Below, in pieces: positions 19,258 through 27,558 of a DNA stretch of 64,000 bases. The stretch's first letter is position 1, and every line of letters starts with the position of its first letter. The notes under the pieces were generated by a model. It ran no database searches and was not told the DNA's origin. It saw only the letters and a list, made by a program, of their open reading frames with translations. Position numbers and translations under genes: made by a program. The stretch spans positions 434,001 to 498,000 of the forward strand of contig NZ_AP019720.1 of assembly GCF_006739205.1 (NCBI RefSeq). The letters are read 5' to 3'. The DNA is from Streptococcus mutans (lineage in GTDB: Bacteria; Bacillota; Bacilli; Lactobacillales; Streptococcaceae).

Positions 19258-19511
19258 TGAAAAAAGTATTGATTGCTCCGATTAAATTTTATCAAAAATT
19301 TATTTCTCCCATCTTTCCAGCTTCCTGTCGTTATCGGCCAACTTGTTCAGCCTATATGATAGAGGCAATTGAAAAACATGGTTTAAAAGGTTTTTTAATG
19401 GGGATTGCCCGTATTTTACGCTGTCATCCTTTTGTTGAGGGAGGTGAAGATCCTGTACCAAATCATTTTACCTTGCGAAGAAATAAAAAAGAAAAGCCGT
19501 CTAAATCATAA
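19257..19511 (+). CDS. yidD: membrane protein insertion efficiency factor YidD
   Basis: Small 84-residue amphipathic protein thought to help YidC-dependent membrane insertion. The cysteine-rich signature [20 protein letters not shown] and the later [14 protein letters not shown] motif identify the family. In many genomes it sits beside yidC; here it is the last gene of the murI-scpAB run and yidC2 lies about 10 kb away. A strong bidirectional terminator follows directly. Confidence 0.93.
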   Translation: MKKVLIAPIKFYQKFISPIFPASCRYRPTCSAYMIEAIEKHGLKGFLMGIARILRCHPFVEGGEDPVPNHFTLRRNKKEKPSKS

Positions 19512-19556
19512 AAGCCTCCAAAAGTTAATTTCTTAATAACTTTGGAGGCTTTTTTT
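19510..19556. terminator. bidirectional terminator between yidD and trkH
   Basis: AAAAGCCTCCAAA pairs with TTTGGAGGCTTTT (further inner pairing with one bulge), flanked by A and T runs. It serves both converging operons. Confidence 0.85.
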
Positions 19557-19577
19557 ATGTTAATTGATAAAAAGGAC

Positions 19578-21017
19578 TTAAGTTTTAGACCAAGTTTTTG
19601 GAATAAATAGCAACAACATGGGGTAAATTTCTAAACGTCCCGCAATCATAGCAAATGATAGAACTAATTTTGAAAATGGGCTAAAGATAGCAAAGGTTTT
19701 ATCAGTACCAAGTATAGGTCCAATATTGTTAAAAGCACTGGCAGCAGCGCTGGTTACAATCATAAGGTTGTTATTATCAAGTGTTAAAATCAAAACCAGA
19801 CTAATAAAAATCAGAAGATAGATAGCTAAATATTTCAACACACTGTGTTGTGTTCTTTTATCCAGTGATTGCTGATTGATATGCAGTGATATCACACGGT
19901 TAGGATAGAGACTGGAAAGAACTTGATTTTTAGCGATTTTTGATAAAATCAATACCCGCATAACCTTGAATCCACCTGCTGTTGATCCAGCAGAACCACC
20001 AAGAAACATCAGTAGAAGCAAGATAAACTGAGAAAAGAGCGGCCAAGTTGTGAGATTAGTAATACCAAAACCAGTTGTAGTCATGGTAGTGGAGACTTGA
20101 AAGAAAGAAATTTCCAAGCCCTCTTTTGCTGTTGCAAACTGTCCACCGACGTTTAACCAAATTAATAGGGTTGCTAGCAGAGCAATACCAATATAAGTAC
20201 GCAGTTCTTCATCACCAAAGAAAGTTTTAAATTTACGAATCAAGAGAAGATAGTAGAGATTAAAATTAACTCCAAAGAGCAACATTCCGATGGAAACCAG
20301 ATTTGTAATGAGCGAACTGTGATAATGAGCAATCCCATCATTAAAAACTGTAAATCCACCAGTACCAGCTGTACCCATTGCTGTTACGAGGCTATCATAT
20401 AGAGGCATACCAACACCCCACAGTATAATAGCGAAAACAGCAAACATAATGAGGTAAATAATATAGAGGATCTGAGCAGTGTTTTTGAGCTTTGAGACCA
20501 CTTTACCAAAAACAGGACCAGGTACTTCTGCGCGCATAACTTCTAAGTGGCTGTTTTTACTGTTTTCCATAATGGCAAGAGCAAAAACAAGTACTCCCAT
20601 CCCACCGATTAAGTGGGTAAAACTCCGCCAAAAAAGCAGTGAATGTGATAAAACAGAAACATCTGGTAAAATAGTGGCACCCGTTGTTGTGAAGCCTGAA
20701 CTAACTTCAAAAAAAGCATCAATAATATTAGGTATTTGACCAGTAAAGATAAAAGGAAGAGCTCCAAAAAAGGACCAAAGTACCCAGCAAAGAGCTACAA
20801 TAAGTAAGCCTTCTTTGGTATAGATGTGATAATTTTTAGGTTTAAATATGATGCCAATACTGCCAAGCAAGATTAAAATAGCCATAGTGGCCAAAATGCT
20901 AAAGATGATTGTAAAACTTTCTTGATAAATGAAAGCAACAATCAAGGGGACAAGAAGAAGTGCAGCTTCAATTAACAATAATTTTGATAAGAGAAAGCGT
21001 ACCATACTTTTATTCAT
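19578..21017 (-). CDS. trkH: potassium uptake membrane subunit TrkH/KtrB
   Basis: Ion-conducting subunit of a K+ uptake system, 479 residues with about ten hydrophobic segments. Four selectivity-filter-like loops with a key glycine can be seen: SGFTTTGATI, GTAGTGGFTVF, TTTGFGI and AFNNIGPIL. The GGSAGSTAGGFKV loop is also typical. The gene follows trkA with a 6-base gap on the minus strand, so the two should form one transcript and complex. Whether the system is closer to Trk or Ktr cannot be settled from length alone. Confidence 0.93.
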   Translation of the reverse strand: MNKSMVRFLLSKLLLIEAALLLVPLIVAFIYQESFTIIFSILATMAILILLGSIGIIFKPKNYHIYTKEGLLIVALCWVLWSFFGALPFIFTGQIPNIIDAFFEVSSGFTTTGATILPDVSVLSHSLLFWRSFTHLIGGMGVLVFALAIMENSKNSHLEVMRAEVPGPVFGKVVSKLKNTAQILYIIYLIMFAVFAIILWGVGMPLYDSLVTAMGTAGTGGFTVFNDGIAHYHSSLITNLVSIGMLLFGVNFNLYYLLLIRKFKTFFGDEELRTYIGIALLATLLIWLNVGGQFATAKEGLEISFFQVSTTMTTTGFGITNLTTWPLFSQFILLLLMFLGGSAGSTAGGFKVMRVLILSKIAKNQVLSSLYPNRVISLHINQQSLDKRTQHSVLKYLAIYLLIFISLVLILTLDNNNLMIVTSAAASAFNNIGPILGTDKTFAIFSPFSKLVLSFAMIAGRLEIYPMLLLFIPKTWSKT

Positions 21018-21023
21018 AATAGC

Positions 21024-22379
21024 TTACCTCTTTAATAAATCATAAATATGAGTGATGTTTGTAAGAAGTGTAATGACAACAATCTTGTCACCTACTTCAA
21101 GAATATCATCACCAGTAGGGAAAATTGTTTTACCATTGCGAATGATGGCTGCAATTAAAACATTGGTCTTAAAATGAAGTTCAGACAATGTTTTACCAGC
21201 CATTTTGTTGGTTTGGCGAATTTCAAATTGCAAAGTTTCAATACGACCATTTGCTACATGGTGCATAGCATCTAGATTAGAATCTTGAGCATTAACACGA
21301 CCGCGAATAAAATGCATCATGGAATCAACCGCAATGCTCTTAGGAGTGATAATGCTTGAAAACTGTTCAGGGTTAATAATTTCTAAAATACTAGTACGAT
21401 TGACTTTAGTAATGTTTTTTTGCACGCCTAATGTTTCTAAAAACATGGAAGCAATAATATTTTCTTCATCAACACCAGTTAAGGTCGCAATAGCATCGTA
21501 GTTTGCAGCACTCTCTTCTAAGAGGATATCTTTAGCAGTTCCATCTCCTTGAACGACATGGATATGGGGGAATTCTTGACTAAATAGTTCAGCCTTTTTA
21601 GGATTAAGTTCAATGACTTTGACTTGAAGATGACGTTTGGTAGTCTTGAGAATATTAAGCAAATAGTAGGAAATTCTTCCTGCACCAATAATCATTAGAT
21701 GTTTGATAACTTTATTTTTAACAAAATTATGGAAATGAATCATTTCCATACGCTTGCCTGTTACGAAAATTTTATCCCCTGACTGAATGACAGCATCACC
21801 ATCAGGAATAATGAGCTCATTTCCACGCTCAATAGCGCAGATGACAATATTATTGAATCTTTTACGGAATTGATTCAAGGACATTTGACAGAGATTGTTA
21901 CCGTCAACAATTTTAAATTCCATTAACATGACACGACCATTGACAAAATGTTCAACTGATCGTGCATTAGGGAAATCAACTATATTGGCGATATAACGTG
22001 CTGTCAAAAGTTCAGGATTAACTACTAAAGAAAAACCAAGAAAGTTCTTGTCTTTAAAGTAGGTGTTGGAATATTCAGGATTACGAACACGGACAATGGT
22101 TTCTTTAGCCCCCATTCTTTTAGCTAGAACAGCAGCTACCATATTCACTTCATCTTTATCAGTAATAGCAATAAAAATATCACAATGTTGCACATCAGCC
22201 TGTTCTAAAATTCTAAAGTTAGCACCATTACCGACTATTCCCATGATATCAAGACGTTTGGTGACATGATTGAGGACGGATTCATTTTCTTCAATCAAAA
22301 TAACATCATGTTCTTCTTCCACCAGTGAGCGACAGAGAGCCTTACCGACCTTGCCGCCACCAACGACAATAATTTTCAT
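21024..22379 (-). CDS. trkA: potassium transporter regulatory subunit TrkA
   Basis: Peripheral regulator that binds nucleotides and gates the TrkH channel subunit. The 451-residue product is a tandem duplication, each half having a Rossmann RCK-N domain followed by an RCK-C (TrkA_C) domain. The first NAD-type motif is IIVVGGGKVGKALCRSL at the N-terminus and the second is LMIIGAGRISYYLLNIL near residue 228. A duplicated TrkA is typical of Trk rather than single-domain KtrA. CGGAGG precedes the ATG and a TATAAT sits just upstream, so the leader is very short. Confidence 0.94.
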   Translation of the reverse strand: MKIIVVGGGKVGKALCRSLVEEEHDVILIEENESVLNHVTKRLDIMGIVGNGANFRILEQADVQHCDIFIAITDKDEVNMVAAVLAKRMGAKETIVRVRNPEYSNTYFKDKNFLGFSLVVNPELLTARYIANIVDFPNARSVEHFVNGRVMLMEFKIVDGNNLCQMSLNQFRKRFNNIVICAIERGNELIIPDGDAVIQSGDKIFVTGKRMEMIHFHNFVKNKVIKHLMIIGAGRISYYLLNILKTTKRHLQVKVIELNPKKAELFSQEFPHIHVVQGDGTAKDILLEESAANYDAIATLTGVDEENIIASMFLETLGVQKNITKVNRTSILEIINPEQFSSIITPKSIAVDSMMHFIRGRVNAQDSNLDAMHHVANGRIETLQFEIRQTNKMAGKTLSELHFKTNVLIAAIIRNGKTIFPTGDDILEVGDKIVVITLLTNITHIYDLLKR

Positions 22380-22677
22380 GATTTACCTCCGAATTATAAT
22401 AACTATCATACCTCTTTTTAAGGGAAATTGCATTAGTTTTTAATGAAAATTATTTATTTTAGTAGTTAGTGTTGTTTTTTGCTGTTTTGGTATCAGTTTT
22501 AAACCACTTCATTTACCTTTTCCATAAGAAGAAGCTTTAAAAAGCTGAAATGTGGGGGTAAAGTATATGATTTCAAAGAATCATAACAGCTACTTTATAT
22601 TTCTTTGGGTTTTAGAATACGGTTAAGCTCGAAAACTTTTTTTCTGAAAAAATCCTTAAAATATTGCTTACATTATC
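22380..22677. other. intergenic region between trkA and the trmL leader
   Basis: AT-rich. Apart from the trkA promoter at its left end I see no gene. A weak CodY-like sequence (about 11 of 15) lies near 22636, too poor to call. Confidence 0.4.
22393..22398 (-). promoter_or_regulatory. trkA -10 box
   Basis: ATTATA on the plus strand reads TATAAT on the minus strand. The predicted start falls near 22386, right at the CGGAGG ribosome site, so the leader is about 8 bases long. Confidence 0.55.
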
Positions 22678-22705
22678 TTGACAACTTTTACAAAAGTGAT
22701 ATACT
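22678..22705 (+). promoter_or_regulatory. strong promoter of the trmL leader
   Basis: TTGACA at 22678 and TATACT at 22700 with 16-base spacing and an extended TG at 22697. The predicted start is about 22712. Confidence 0.8.
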
Positions 22706-22711
22706 AAGTAA

Positions 22712-22819
22712 TAAGCTAATCATTGTTTTAAATCAAACCTGTTATGATTTAAGATAATGAAAGCACCGCACACCACGTTACCTGCTGAGCTGGACTCCGG
22801 GTTCCGTGGTTCTTTTTTT
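22712..22819 (+). promoter_or_regulatory. structured leader or small RNA upstream of trmL
   Basis: The roughly 108-base predicted transcript has two elements. The first is a 16-bp hairpin, arms 22720-22735 and 22745-22760, with two mismatches readable as G-U pairs. The second is a terminator hairpin (ACCACG at 22772 with CGTGGT at 22805, plus an inner ACC/GGT helix) followed by seven T at 22813-22819. It ends 25 bases before the trmL ATG with no further promoter in between. It is therefore either a small RNA or a terminator-controlled leader of trmL. It does not match the T-box, preQ1, FMN, SAM or PyrR patterns I know. Confidence 0.6.
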
Positions 22820-22823
22820 GTAA

Positions 22824-23393
<570 letters not shown>

Positions 23394-23460
23394 TGGATAT
23401 GCGTTAAAAGTATTACAAAAAAGACAACATCGTTTATGGTGTTCAAAAGCTGACTATCAG

Positions 23461-23508
23461 AAAAAACGTTTGAGACACTCTTTTTGAATAGTGTCTCAAA
23501 CGTTTTTT
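23461..23508. terminator. bidirectional terminator between trmL and DUF4097 gene
   Basis: A perfect 19-bp inverted repeat begins with six A and ends with six T around a 10-base loop, serving both converging genes. Confidence 0.9.
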
Positions 23509-23571
23509 ATATACCAAATGTGCGTTTATTTCTAAATTAGAGAACAGTGTATAACTCTCTATATCAATTTT

Positions 23572-24399
23572 TTACTTAATTTGGATATTTCCTGTGTCTC
23601 CTTTGACAGCTAAACGATTTTTGCCAGAATAACCTTGGAGTAGTTGATGACTAATATCCGTATGGCCAACATCGGTTTTTGCGGAGACAATAGTTGCTTG
23701 TGCACTTTGAGGCGAAAGTGAGACATTAGTGTTACCTGTATTATTAGTCATTCTAACCAGATTTAAAACAGTAAGGTTTTTAGCAGAAATGTCGCCTGTA
23801 TGGTCAACAACATCTATATCTGATAAGGAACTATTTTGAATAGCGATGTTGCCAACATCTGAAGAAACTTTTCCTTTAGCAATTTGGCTATTATAGATGT
23901 TTAGATTTCCCGTGTTCTGCTGAACAGTAATTTTGCTGGCTTGTTGATTTTTGATTGTAATATCACCAACATTATTTTTTATAGAAACATCTTTTAGCTG
24001 AACATTCTTAGGAATAGCTAGAGTGACATTATTGGTATCATCTTGATGGAACCAATTGAAAAAGTCACTTAGTACAAAAAAGTGAATTCTAAATTTTTCT
24101 TTTTGCTTTAGGTTTAGATTTTGATGCTGTACTTTGTGAGAAATTTCTTCATCTAACTTTTTGTAGTAAGTCAGTTTAAAGTGTTGATCCTGAGAAGATT
24201 CAATTTTGATATTTCTTACGGATAAATCCAAATCAAGCGATTGAATATTGTCAAATTGGACTTCTTTCTTGAGTGCTTGATCGTCTTTAACTTGCAATTT
24301 ATCAATTCCACCTGATGATAGTCCAATACCAACAAGAATAAGACCAAAGCAACTTAAGATTAGTCCGATACCTATAGTCATTTTCAGTGATTTTCTCAT
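23572..24399 (-). CDS. DUF4097 family membrane-anchored beta-helix protein
   Basis: A 275-residue protein with an N-terminal membrane segment (about residues 7-29) and an outer part of repeated short beta strands, rich in NxGDIxIxN-type repeats (NVGDITIKN, NTGNLNIYN, DVGNIAIQN, HTGDISAKN, NTGNTNVSL). This is the DUF4097 putative adhesin-like fold. It shares ATGA with the upstream DUF1700 gene in a padR-DUF1700-DUF4097 operon, a widespread Firmicutes unit thought to sense or respond to envelope stress. The actual function is not known. Confidence 0.88.
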   Translation of the reverse strand: MRKSLKMTIGIGLILSCFGLILVGIGLSSGGIDKLQVKDDQALKKEVQFDNIQSLDLDLSVRNIKIESSQDQHFKLTYYKKLDEEISHKVQHQNLNLKQKEKFRIHFFVLSDFFNWFHQDDTNNVTLAIPKNVQLKDVSIKNNVGDITIKNQQASKITVQQNTGNLNIYNSQIAKGKVSSDVGNIAIQNSSLSDIDVVDHTGDISAKNLTVLNLVRMTNNTGNTNVSLSPQSAQATIVSAKTDVGHTDISHQLLQGYSGKNRLAVKGDTGNIQIK

Positions 24400-24992
24400 A
24401 CTCTGTACCCCCTTTTATAGCCTTGTTTAACAATCCATTGACTCCATTTAATAAAAGCAAATTTAAACCATTGCGCTAATAAAAGAGTAAAAACGAAAAA
24501 GATTAAAGATAATCCAAGTGAAAGCAGGCCAGCACCCAACCCAAGACTAAAGGTTGAAAAAGAACCAGAAAGTTTAAAAATGGCTTCCCAAATAAGCACA
24601 AAAGCTGAAGTAAAAGCGCTAAACCCAATACTAACTGTAACAACAATACTGGATAAAGCTAAAATAATAATAGCTAAGGCAAGTGCCAAGGCAGCAATAG
24701 TCAAAGGCAACGCTATTGGTGCGGCTAGAATGGCTAAAATTGTTATCCAAACAATGTGTTTAGATTTAGTTGAAGGTCCACATTCTTCTTCAACTTTTTT
24801 GTCTAACAGCTGACTTAAAATTTCATAAGCCGCTTCCTTAGGATTACCCAAATCTTGGATAACCTGAGCCTCATTTTCTGGACCAGCTTCCTCAAAATAT
24901 TCCTTAAAGTAATCCATTGCTTCTTCATAATCAGTATGTGGTAATCTCTTTAAATAATGTTTTAACTGATTGAGGTATTCAGTTCTTGTCAT
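24396..24992 (-). CDS. DUF1700 family membrane protein
   Basis: A 198-residue protein. The N-terminal 60 residues (TEYLNQLKHYLKRLPHTDY, then EAMDYFKEYFEEAG, then DLGNPKEAAYEIL) form the soluble HAAS-type helical domain. Three or four hydrophobic segments follow between residues 78 and 178. It overlaps padR by 14 bases and the DUF4097 gene by 4, so all three are translated together. The HAAS domain is often found with PadR-type regulators; a partner-sensing role is inferred. Confidence 0.87.
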   Translation of the reverse strand: MTRTEYLNQLKHYLKRLPHTDYEEAMDYFKEYFEEAGPENEAQVIQDLGNPKEAAYEILSQLLDKKVEEECGPSTKSKHIVWITILAILAAPIALPLTIAALALALAIIILALSSIVVTVSIGFSAFTSAFVLIWEAIFKLSGSFSTFSLGLGAGLLSLGLSLIFFVFTLLLAQWFKFAFIKWSQWIVKQGYKRGYRV

Positions 24993-25305
24993 GGCGAATT
25001 CTCCCTTCTACAATGCCATCAATGGTCATTTTATAAACTGACCATTCCTTAGTCAGATAAACGAGATGTTTTTCTCCCGAATCGGTTAAATGATAATACT
25101 TTCGTCGTCGACCTTGATGTTCTTGAGTGTAAGTACTTAAATATCCTGCTTTTTCAAGTTTTTTTAAGATAGGATATAAGGTGGATTCTTTGATACTGGC
25201 AATTAGTTTAATAGTTTGACTGATATCGTAACCGTAGGAGTCATGTTTACTGACGATAGCCAAAATTAAGTATTCTATTAGCAGGGCTGAAACAGGATAA
25301 TACAT
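24979..25305 (-). CDS. PadR-family transcriptional regulator
   Basis: A 108-residue winged-helix repressor of the short PadR-s2 type. The characteristic segment YGYDISQTIK is followed by STLYPILKKLEKAGYLST and the wing GRRRKYYHLTDSGE. These proteins dimerise and usually repress their own operon, releasing DNA on binding a drug, phenolic compound or other ligand. AGGAGG lies 8 bases upstream of the ATG. The operon promoter contains a direct repeat overlapping the -10 that could be the operator. Confidence 0.93.
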   Translation of the reverse strand: MYYPVSALLIEYLILAIVSKHDSYGYDISQTIKLIASIKESTLYPILKKLEKAGYLSTYTQEHQGRRRKYYHLTDSGEKHLVYLTKEWSVYKMTIDGIVEGRIRHDKN

Positions 25306-25317
25306 TCAGTTACCTCC

Positions 25318-25370
25318 TATATATAAATATTTTATATATAAAATATATACTTATATGCAAATTTTGTCAA
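25318..25370 (-). promoter_or_regulatory. padR operon promoter with candidate operator
   Basis: On the minus strand TTGACA (25370-25365) and TATATT (25347-25342) are 17 bases apart. The 10-base sequence TATATATAAA is repeated directly at 25318-25327 and 25333-25342 on the plus strand, covering the -10 and start region. It is a plausible PadR autoregulation site, but AT-richness makes this uncertain. Confidence 0.5.
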
Positions 25371-25403
25371 GTGATATAAATGAAACTTTTTAGGTAAGAA
25401 AAC

Positions 25404-25432
25404 TTGTTATTAACTTTATTTTTTGATATGCT
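25404..25432 (+). promoter_or_regulatory. ribU riboswitch promoter
   Basis: TTGTTA at 25404 and TATGCT at 25427 with 17-base spacing predict a start near 25439, which is the first base of the riboswitch P1 stem. Confidence 0.5.
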
Positions 25433-25438
25433 ATAAGT

Positions 25439-25644
25439 GTCTTCAGGGCAGGGTGAGATTCCCGACCGGCGGTGACAAAGGCGATGATTTTTCAACGAGA
25501 TTAGATAGTAAGTCGAAGATGATATTAGACTATATCAAGATGAGCTAATGATGCGTCAGAGAAAAGATTCCTTTTGAAGTCCGCGAGCGCAAGCTGATGT
25601 GGTGAAATTCCACAACCGACAGTAAAGTCTGGATGGGAGAAGAC
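25439..25644 (+). promoter_or_regulatory. FMN riboswitch (RFN element)
   Basis: The conserved FMN aptamer segments are present. The start has AGGGCAGGGTGAGATTCCC followed by GACCGGCGGT; the end has AGTCCGCGAGC, TGGTGAAATTCCAC, CCGACAGT and GTCTGGATGGGAGA. P1 closes by pairing GTCTTC at 25439-25444 with GAAGAC at 25639-25644. The aptamer is about 206 bases because of a long variable arm (about 25482-25560). FMN binding is known to reduce downstream expression; here the target is ribU. Confidence 0.95.
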
Positions 25645-25817
25645 TGAGAGTTTTTGTATTGTCATCTAATCATTTGGTTTATCTTTTATGATTTCGTTAG
25701 TACTTCAGTGTTTGCTGTCTACAGTTTTCTACTTAGTACCACTAAAAGCAAACCAAAGATTATATGTTACACTCTTTGGGCCTTCTTTCGATTTGTAAAA
25801 ATTGGAGGAATTTTTTT
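25645..25817 (+). promoter_or_regulatory. FMN riboswitch expression platform
   Basis: The 173-base leader between aptamer and ribU has complementary stretches: TTTGGTTT near 25674 with AAACCAAAG near 25750, and TTAGTACTT near 25697 with ACTTAGTACC near 25731. No clear T-run terminator is seen, so control may be translational or by a longer fold. The details are inference. Confidence 0.45.
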
Positions 25818-26390
25818 ATGAAAAAAACACAGACAATGACTATCATTGCAATTCTATCAGCGCTCTCTTTTGTGCTTATGATCCCTAACTTTCCAATTAT
25901 TCCAGGCGTGGATTTTTTGAAACTTGACTTTAGTATTCTTCCTATTTTATTGGGTTTAATCCTACTTGATTTAAAAAGTGCCTATGTCATCCTTTTTTTG
26001 AGAAGTCTACTTAAACTTTTGCTGGATAATGGTGGACCTGGTAGTATGGTTGGTTTGCCAATGAACATGGTGGCTTTTGGAATTTTTATTCTTTCTTTTG
26101 CGCTTATTTGGAAAGTTAGAGATAGTAAGGTGAAATATGTCTTGGCTAGTATTGTTGGGACATTAGCAATGACAGTGACCATGGTCTTTCTCAACTATGT
26201 TTATGCCATTCCCCTTTATGCTAAGTTTGCTAATTTTGATATTTCAAAATTCATCGGTGTTGGGAAGTATTTAATGAGCATGGTCATCCCTTTTAACTTA
26301 CTTGAAGGGGTGATCTTTGCGGTTAGTTTTGCTGTGGTTTATGCAGCCACTCAACCTATTTTAAAGAATTATATAAGTAATGAAAATTAA
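25818..26390 (+). CDS. ribU: riboflavin ECF transporter S component RibU
   Basis: Membrane substrate-binding subunit that captures riboflavin and works with the shared ECF module (EcfA, EcfA', EcfT). I chose the ATG at 25818 (190 residues), with TTGGAGGAA 9 bases upstream; an ATG at 25764 would lie in the riboswitch leader. About five or six hydrophobic segments are visible. The N-terminal MKKTQTMTIIAILSALSFVL and the following FPIIPGVDFLKLDFS loop are the usual S-component signatures. FMN control of the leader supports the substrate. No riboflavin synthesis genes are in the window. Confidence 0.95.
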   Translation: MKKTQTMTIIAILSALSFVLMIPNFPIIPGVDFLKLDFSILPILLGLILLDLKSAYVILFLRSLLKLLLDNGGPGSMVGLPMNMVAFGIFILSFALIWKVRDSKVKYVLASIVGTLAMTVTMVFLNYVYAIPLYAKFANFDISKFIGVGKYLMSMVIPFNLLEGVIFAVSFAVVYAATQPILKNYISNEN

Positions 26391-27030
26391 ACAAACTTAT
26401 CTTTTAAGAGCTTCCTTTGCTTTTTTACTTTTAATGTTTCTAGGATACTTGGTCAAATTTTACCCTGATAATTTGACTGGTATTGATACCAATATTCAGA
26501 GCGCTATGCGAGGGGATTTTCCTTCAGTAGAAACTTGTTTTTTTACTACTATTACTAATTTTGGAAATGAATTATTTTTATTCATCTTTTGTATTTTTTT
26601 ATCTTTTCTATTTTATATCAAAAATTGGAAAGCTGAAGCTGGATTTATTTTGGCGAATTTCGCAACTATAGGTTTGCTGTCAACAGCTTTAAAGTACCTG
26701 TATCAAAGACCACGTCCTAAGATTAAGTGGCTGATTCAGACAACGGGCCCTTCTTTTCCTAGCTGGCATGCCGCTTCAACCTTACTGATAGCGGCAGCCA
26801 TAGTTGTGATTATTCAGCAACGTATGAAAAGCAGCGTTTTAAAACTGCTCTTACAAATACTTCTTATTGTAATAGCTATTTTGGTAGGCATTTCTAGAAT
26901 TTATATCGGTGTCCACCATCCAACGGATGTTTTAGGAGGCTGGCTGTTGGCCTTAGGTTTAAGTCAAATGATTTATCCTTATTATGATGAGTGGCGTTTT
27001 AAATGGCGCTTTTCAGGCAAGCAGAAGTAA
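26380..27030 (+). CDS. PAP2-family membrane phosphatase
   Basis: A 216-residue integral membrane phosphatase with about six hydrophobic segments. The three-part acid phosphatase motif is complete: KYLYQRPRP near residue 106, PSWHAAS near 127 (variant of PSGH) and SRIYIGVHHPTDVLGG near 169. Substrates in the family include undecaprenyl, phosphatidylglycerol and diacylglycerol phosphates; which applies is unknown. The gene overlaps the end of ribU by 11 bases, so it should be under the same FMN riboswitch, an unexplained pairing. Confidence 0.9.
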   Translation: MKIKQTYLLRASFAFLLLMFLGYLVKFYPDNLTGIDTNIQSAMRGDFPSVETCFFTTITNFGNELFLFIFCIFLSFLFYIKNWKAEAGFILANFATIGLLSTALKYLYQRPRPKIKWLIQTTGPSFPSWHAASTLLIAAAIVVIIQQRMKSSVLKLLLQILLIVIAILVGISRIYIGVHHPTDVLGGWLLALGLSQMIYPYYDEWRFKWRFSGKQK

Positions 27031-27097
27031 GAAGGAGTCATACCAATTCAATAATTTGAATGGTAAATTTTGCTGTTAATCTATTTGGCATCTAATT

Positions 27098-27123
27098 TGG
27101 AAATCTATATGATTTCCATTTTT
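27098..27123 (+). terminator. terminator after PAP2 gene
   Basis: TGGAAATC / GATTTCCA perfect 8-bp stem with a 5-base loop and a T-run. Confidence 0.8.
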
Positions 27124-27143
27124 GTTTTAAAAAAGAAAAGGTA

Positions 27144-27171
27144 TTGAAAACTTTCTGAAAAGTAGTAAACT
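27144..27171 (+). promoter_or_regulatory. lrgAB promoter with CodY-like box
   Basis: TTGAAA at 27144 and TAAACT at 27166 with 16-base spacing. The spacer and part of the -35 contain AACTTTCTGAAAAGT (27149-27163), a 13 of 15 match to the CodY consensus AATTTTCWGAAAATT. Confidence 0.55.
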
Positions 27172-27195
27172 AAAAGATGAAAAGGATGTGTTTTT

Positions 27196-27558
27196 TTGAA
27201 ATATTATGTGCAGTTGATGATTATTCTCCTCTTTTCTTTAGTGGGCGAATTTGCTTCCAATAGTTTACATTTACCTGTTCCAGGAAGCATTATTGGACTT
27301 TTTTGTCTCTTTTTAGCTTTGCAGTTTAATTGGATCCGTTTGCGTCATATCAATGCGGTTGGTCAATTTTTACTAGCTAATATGACTATTCTGTTTTTGC
27401 CAGCAGCAGTGGGGATTATGGATAAGTTTAATGTGATTGCCCCTTATCTGCTACCAATTTGTCTGATTTTATTATTTGCTGTTATTCTCAATATTGCAGT
27501 GATTGCTTTAGTTGTCCAATTTATCAAGAGACATTATGAAGGAGACTTTCCAGAATGA
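27196..27558 (+). CDS. lrgA: LrgA family holin-like membrane protein
   Basis: A 120-residue membrane protein with four hydrophobic segments and the LrgA/CidA signature VPGSIIGLFCLFLALQFNWI followed by LLANMTILFLPAAVGIMD. In S. mutans LrgAB is linked to autolysis control and stationary-phase pyruvate uptake and is controlled by LytST. The start is TTG at 27196, with AAAGGATG 7 bases upstream. It shares ATGA with lrgB, so translation is coupled. A CodY-like site lies in its promoter. Confidence 0.94.
   Translation: MKYYVQLMIILLFSLVGEFASNSLHLPVPGSIIGLFCLFLALQFNWIRLRHINAVGQFLLANMTILFLPAAVGIMDKFNVIAPYLLPICLILLFAVILNIAVIALVVQFIKRHYEGDFPE

Noticed and set aside
25432..25437. TATAAG as the -10 of the ribU riboswitch transcript
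   Set aside because: It would start transcription inside the riboswitch P1 stem. TTGTTA-17-TATGCT gives a start exactly at P1.
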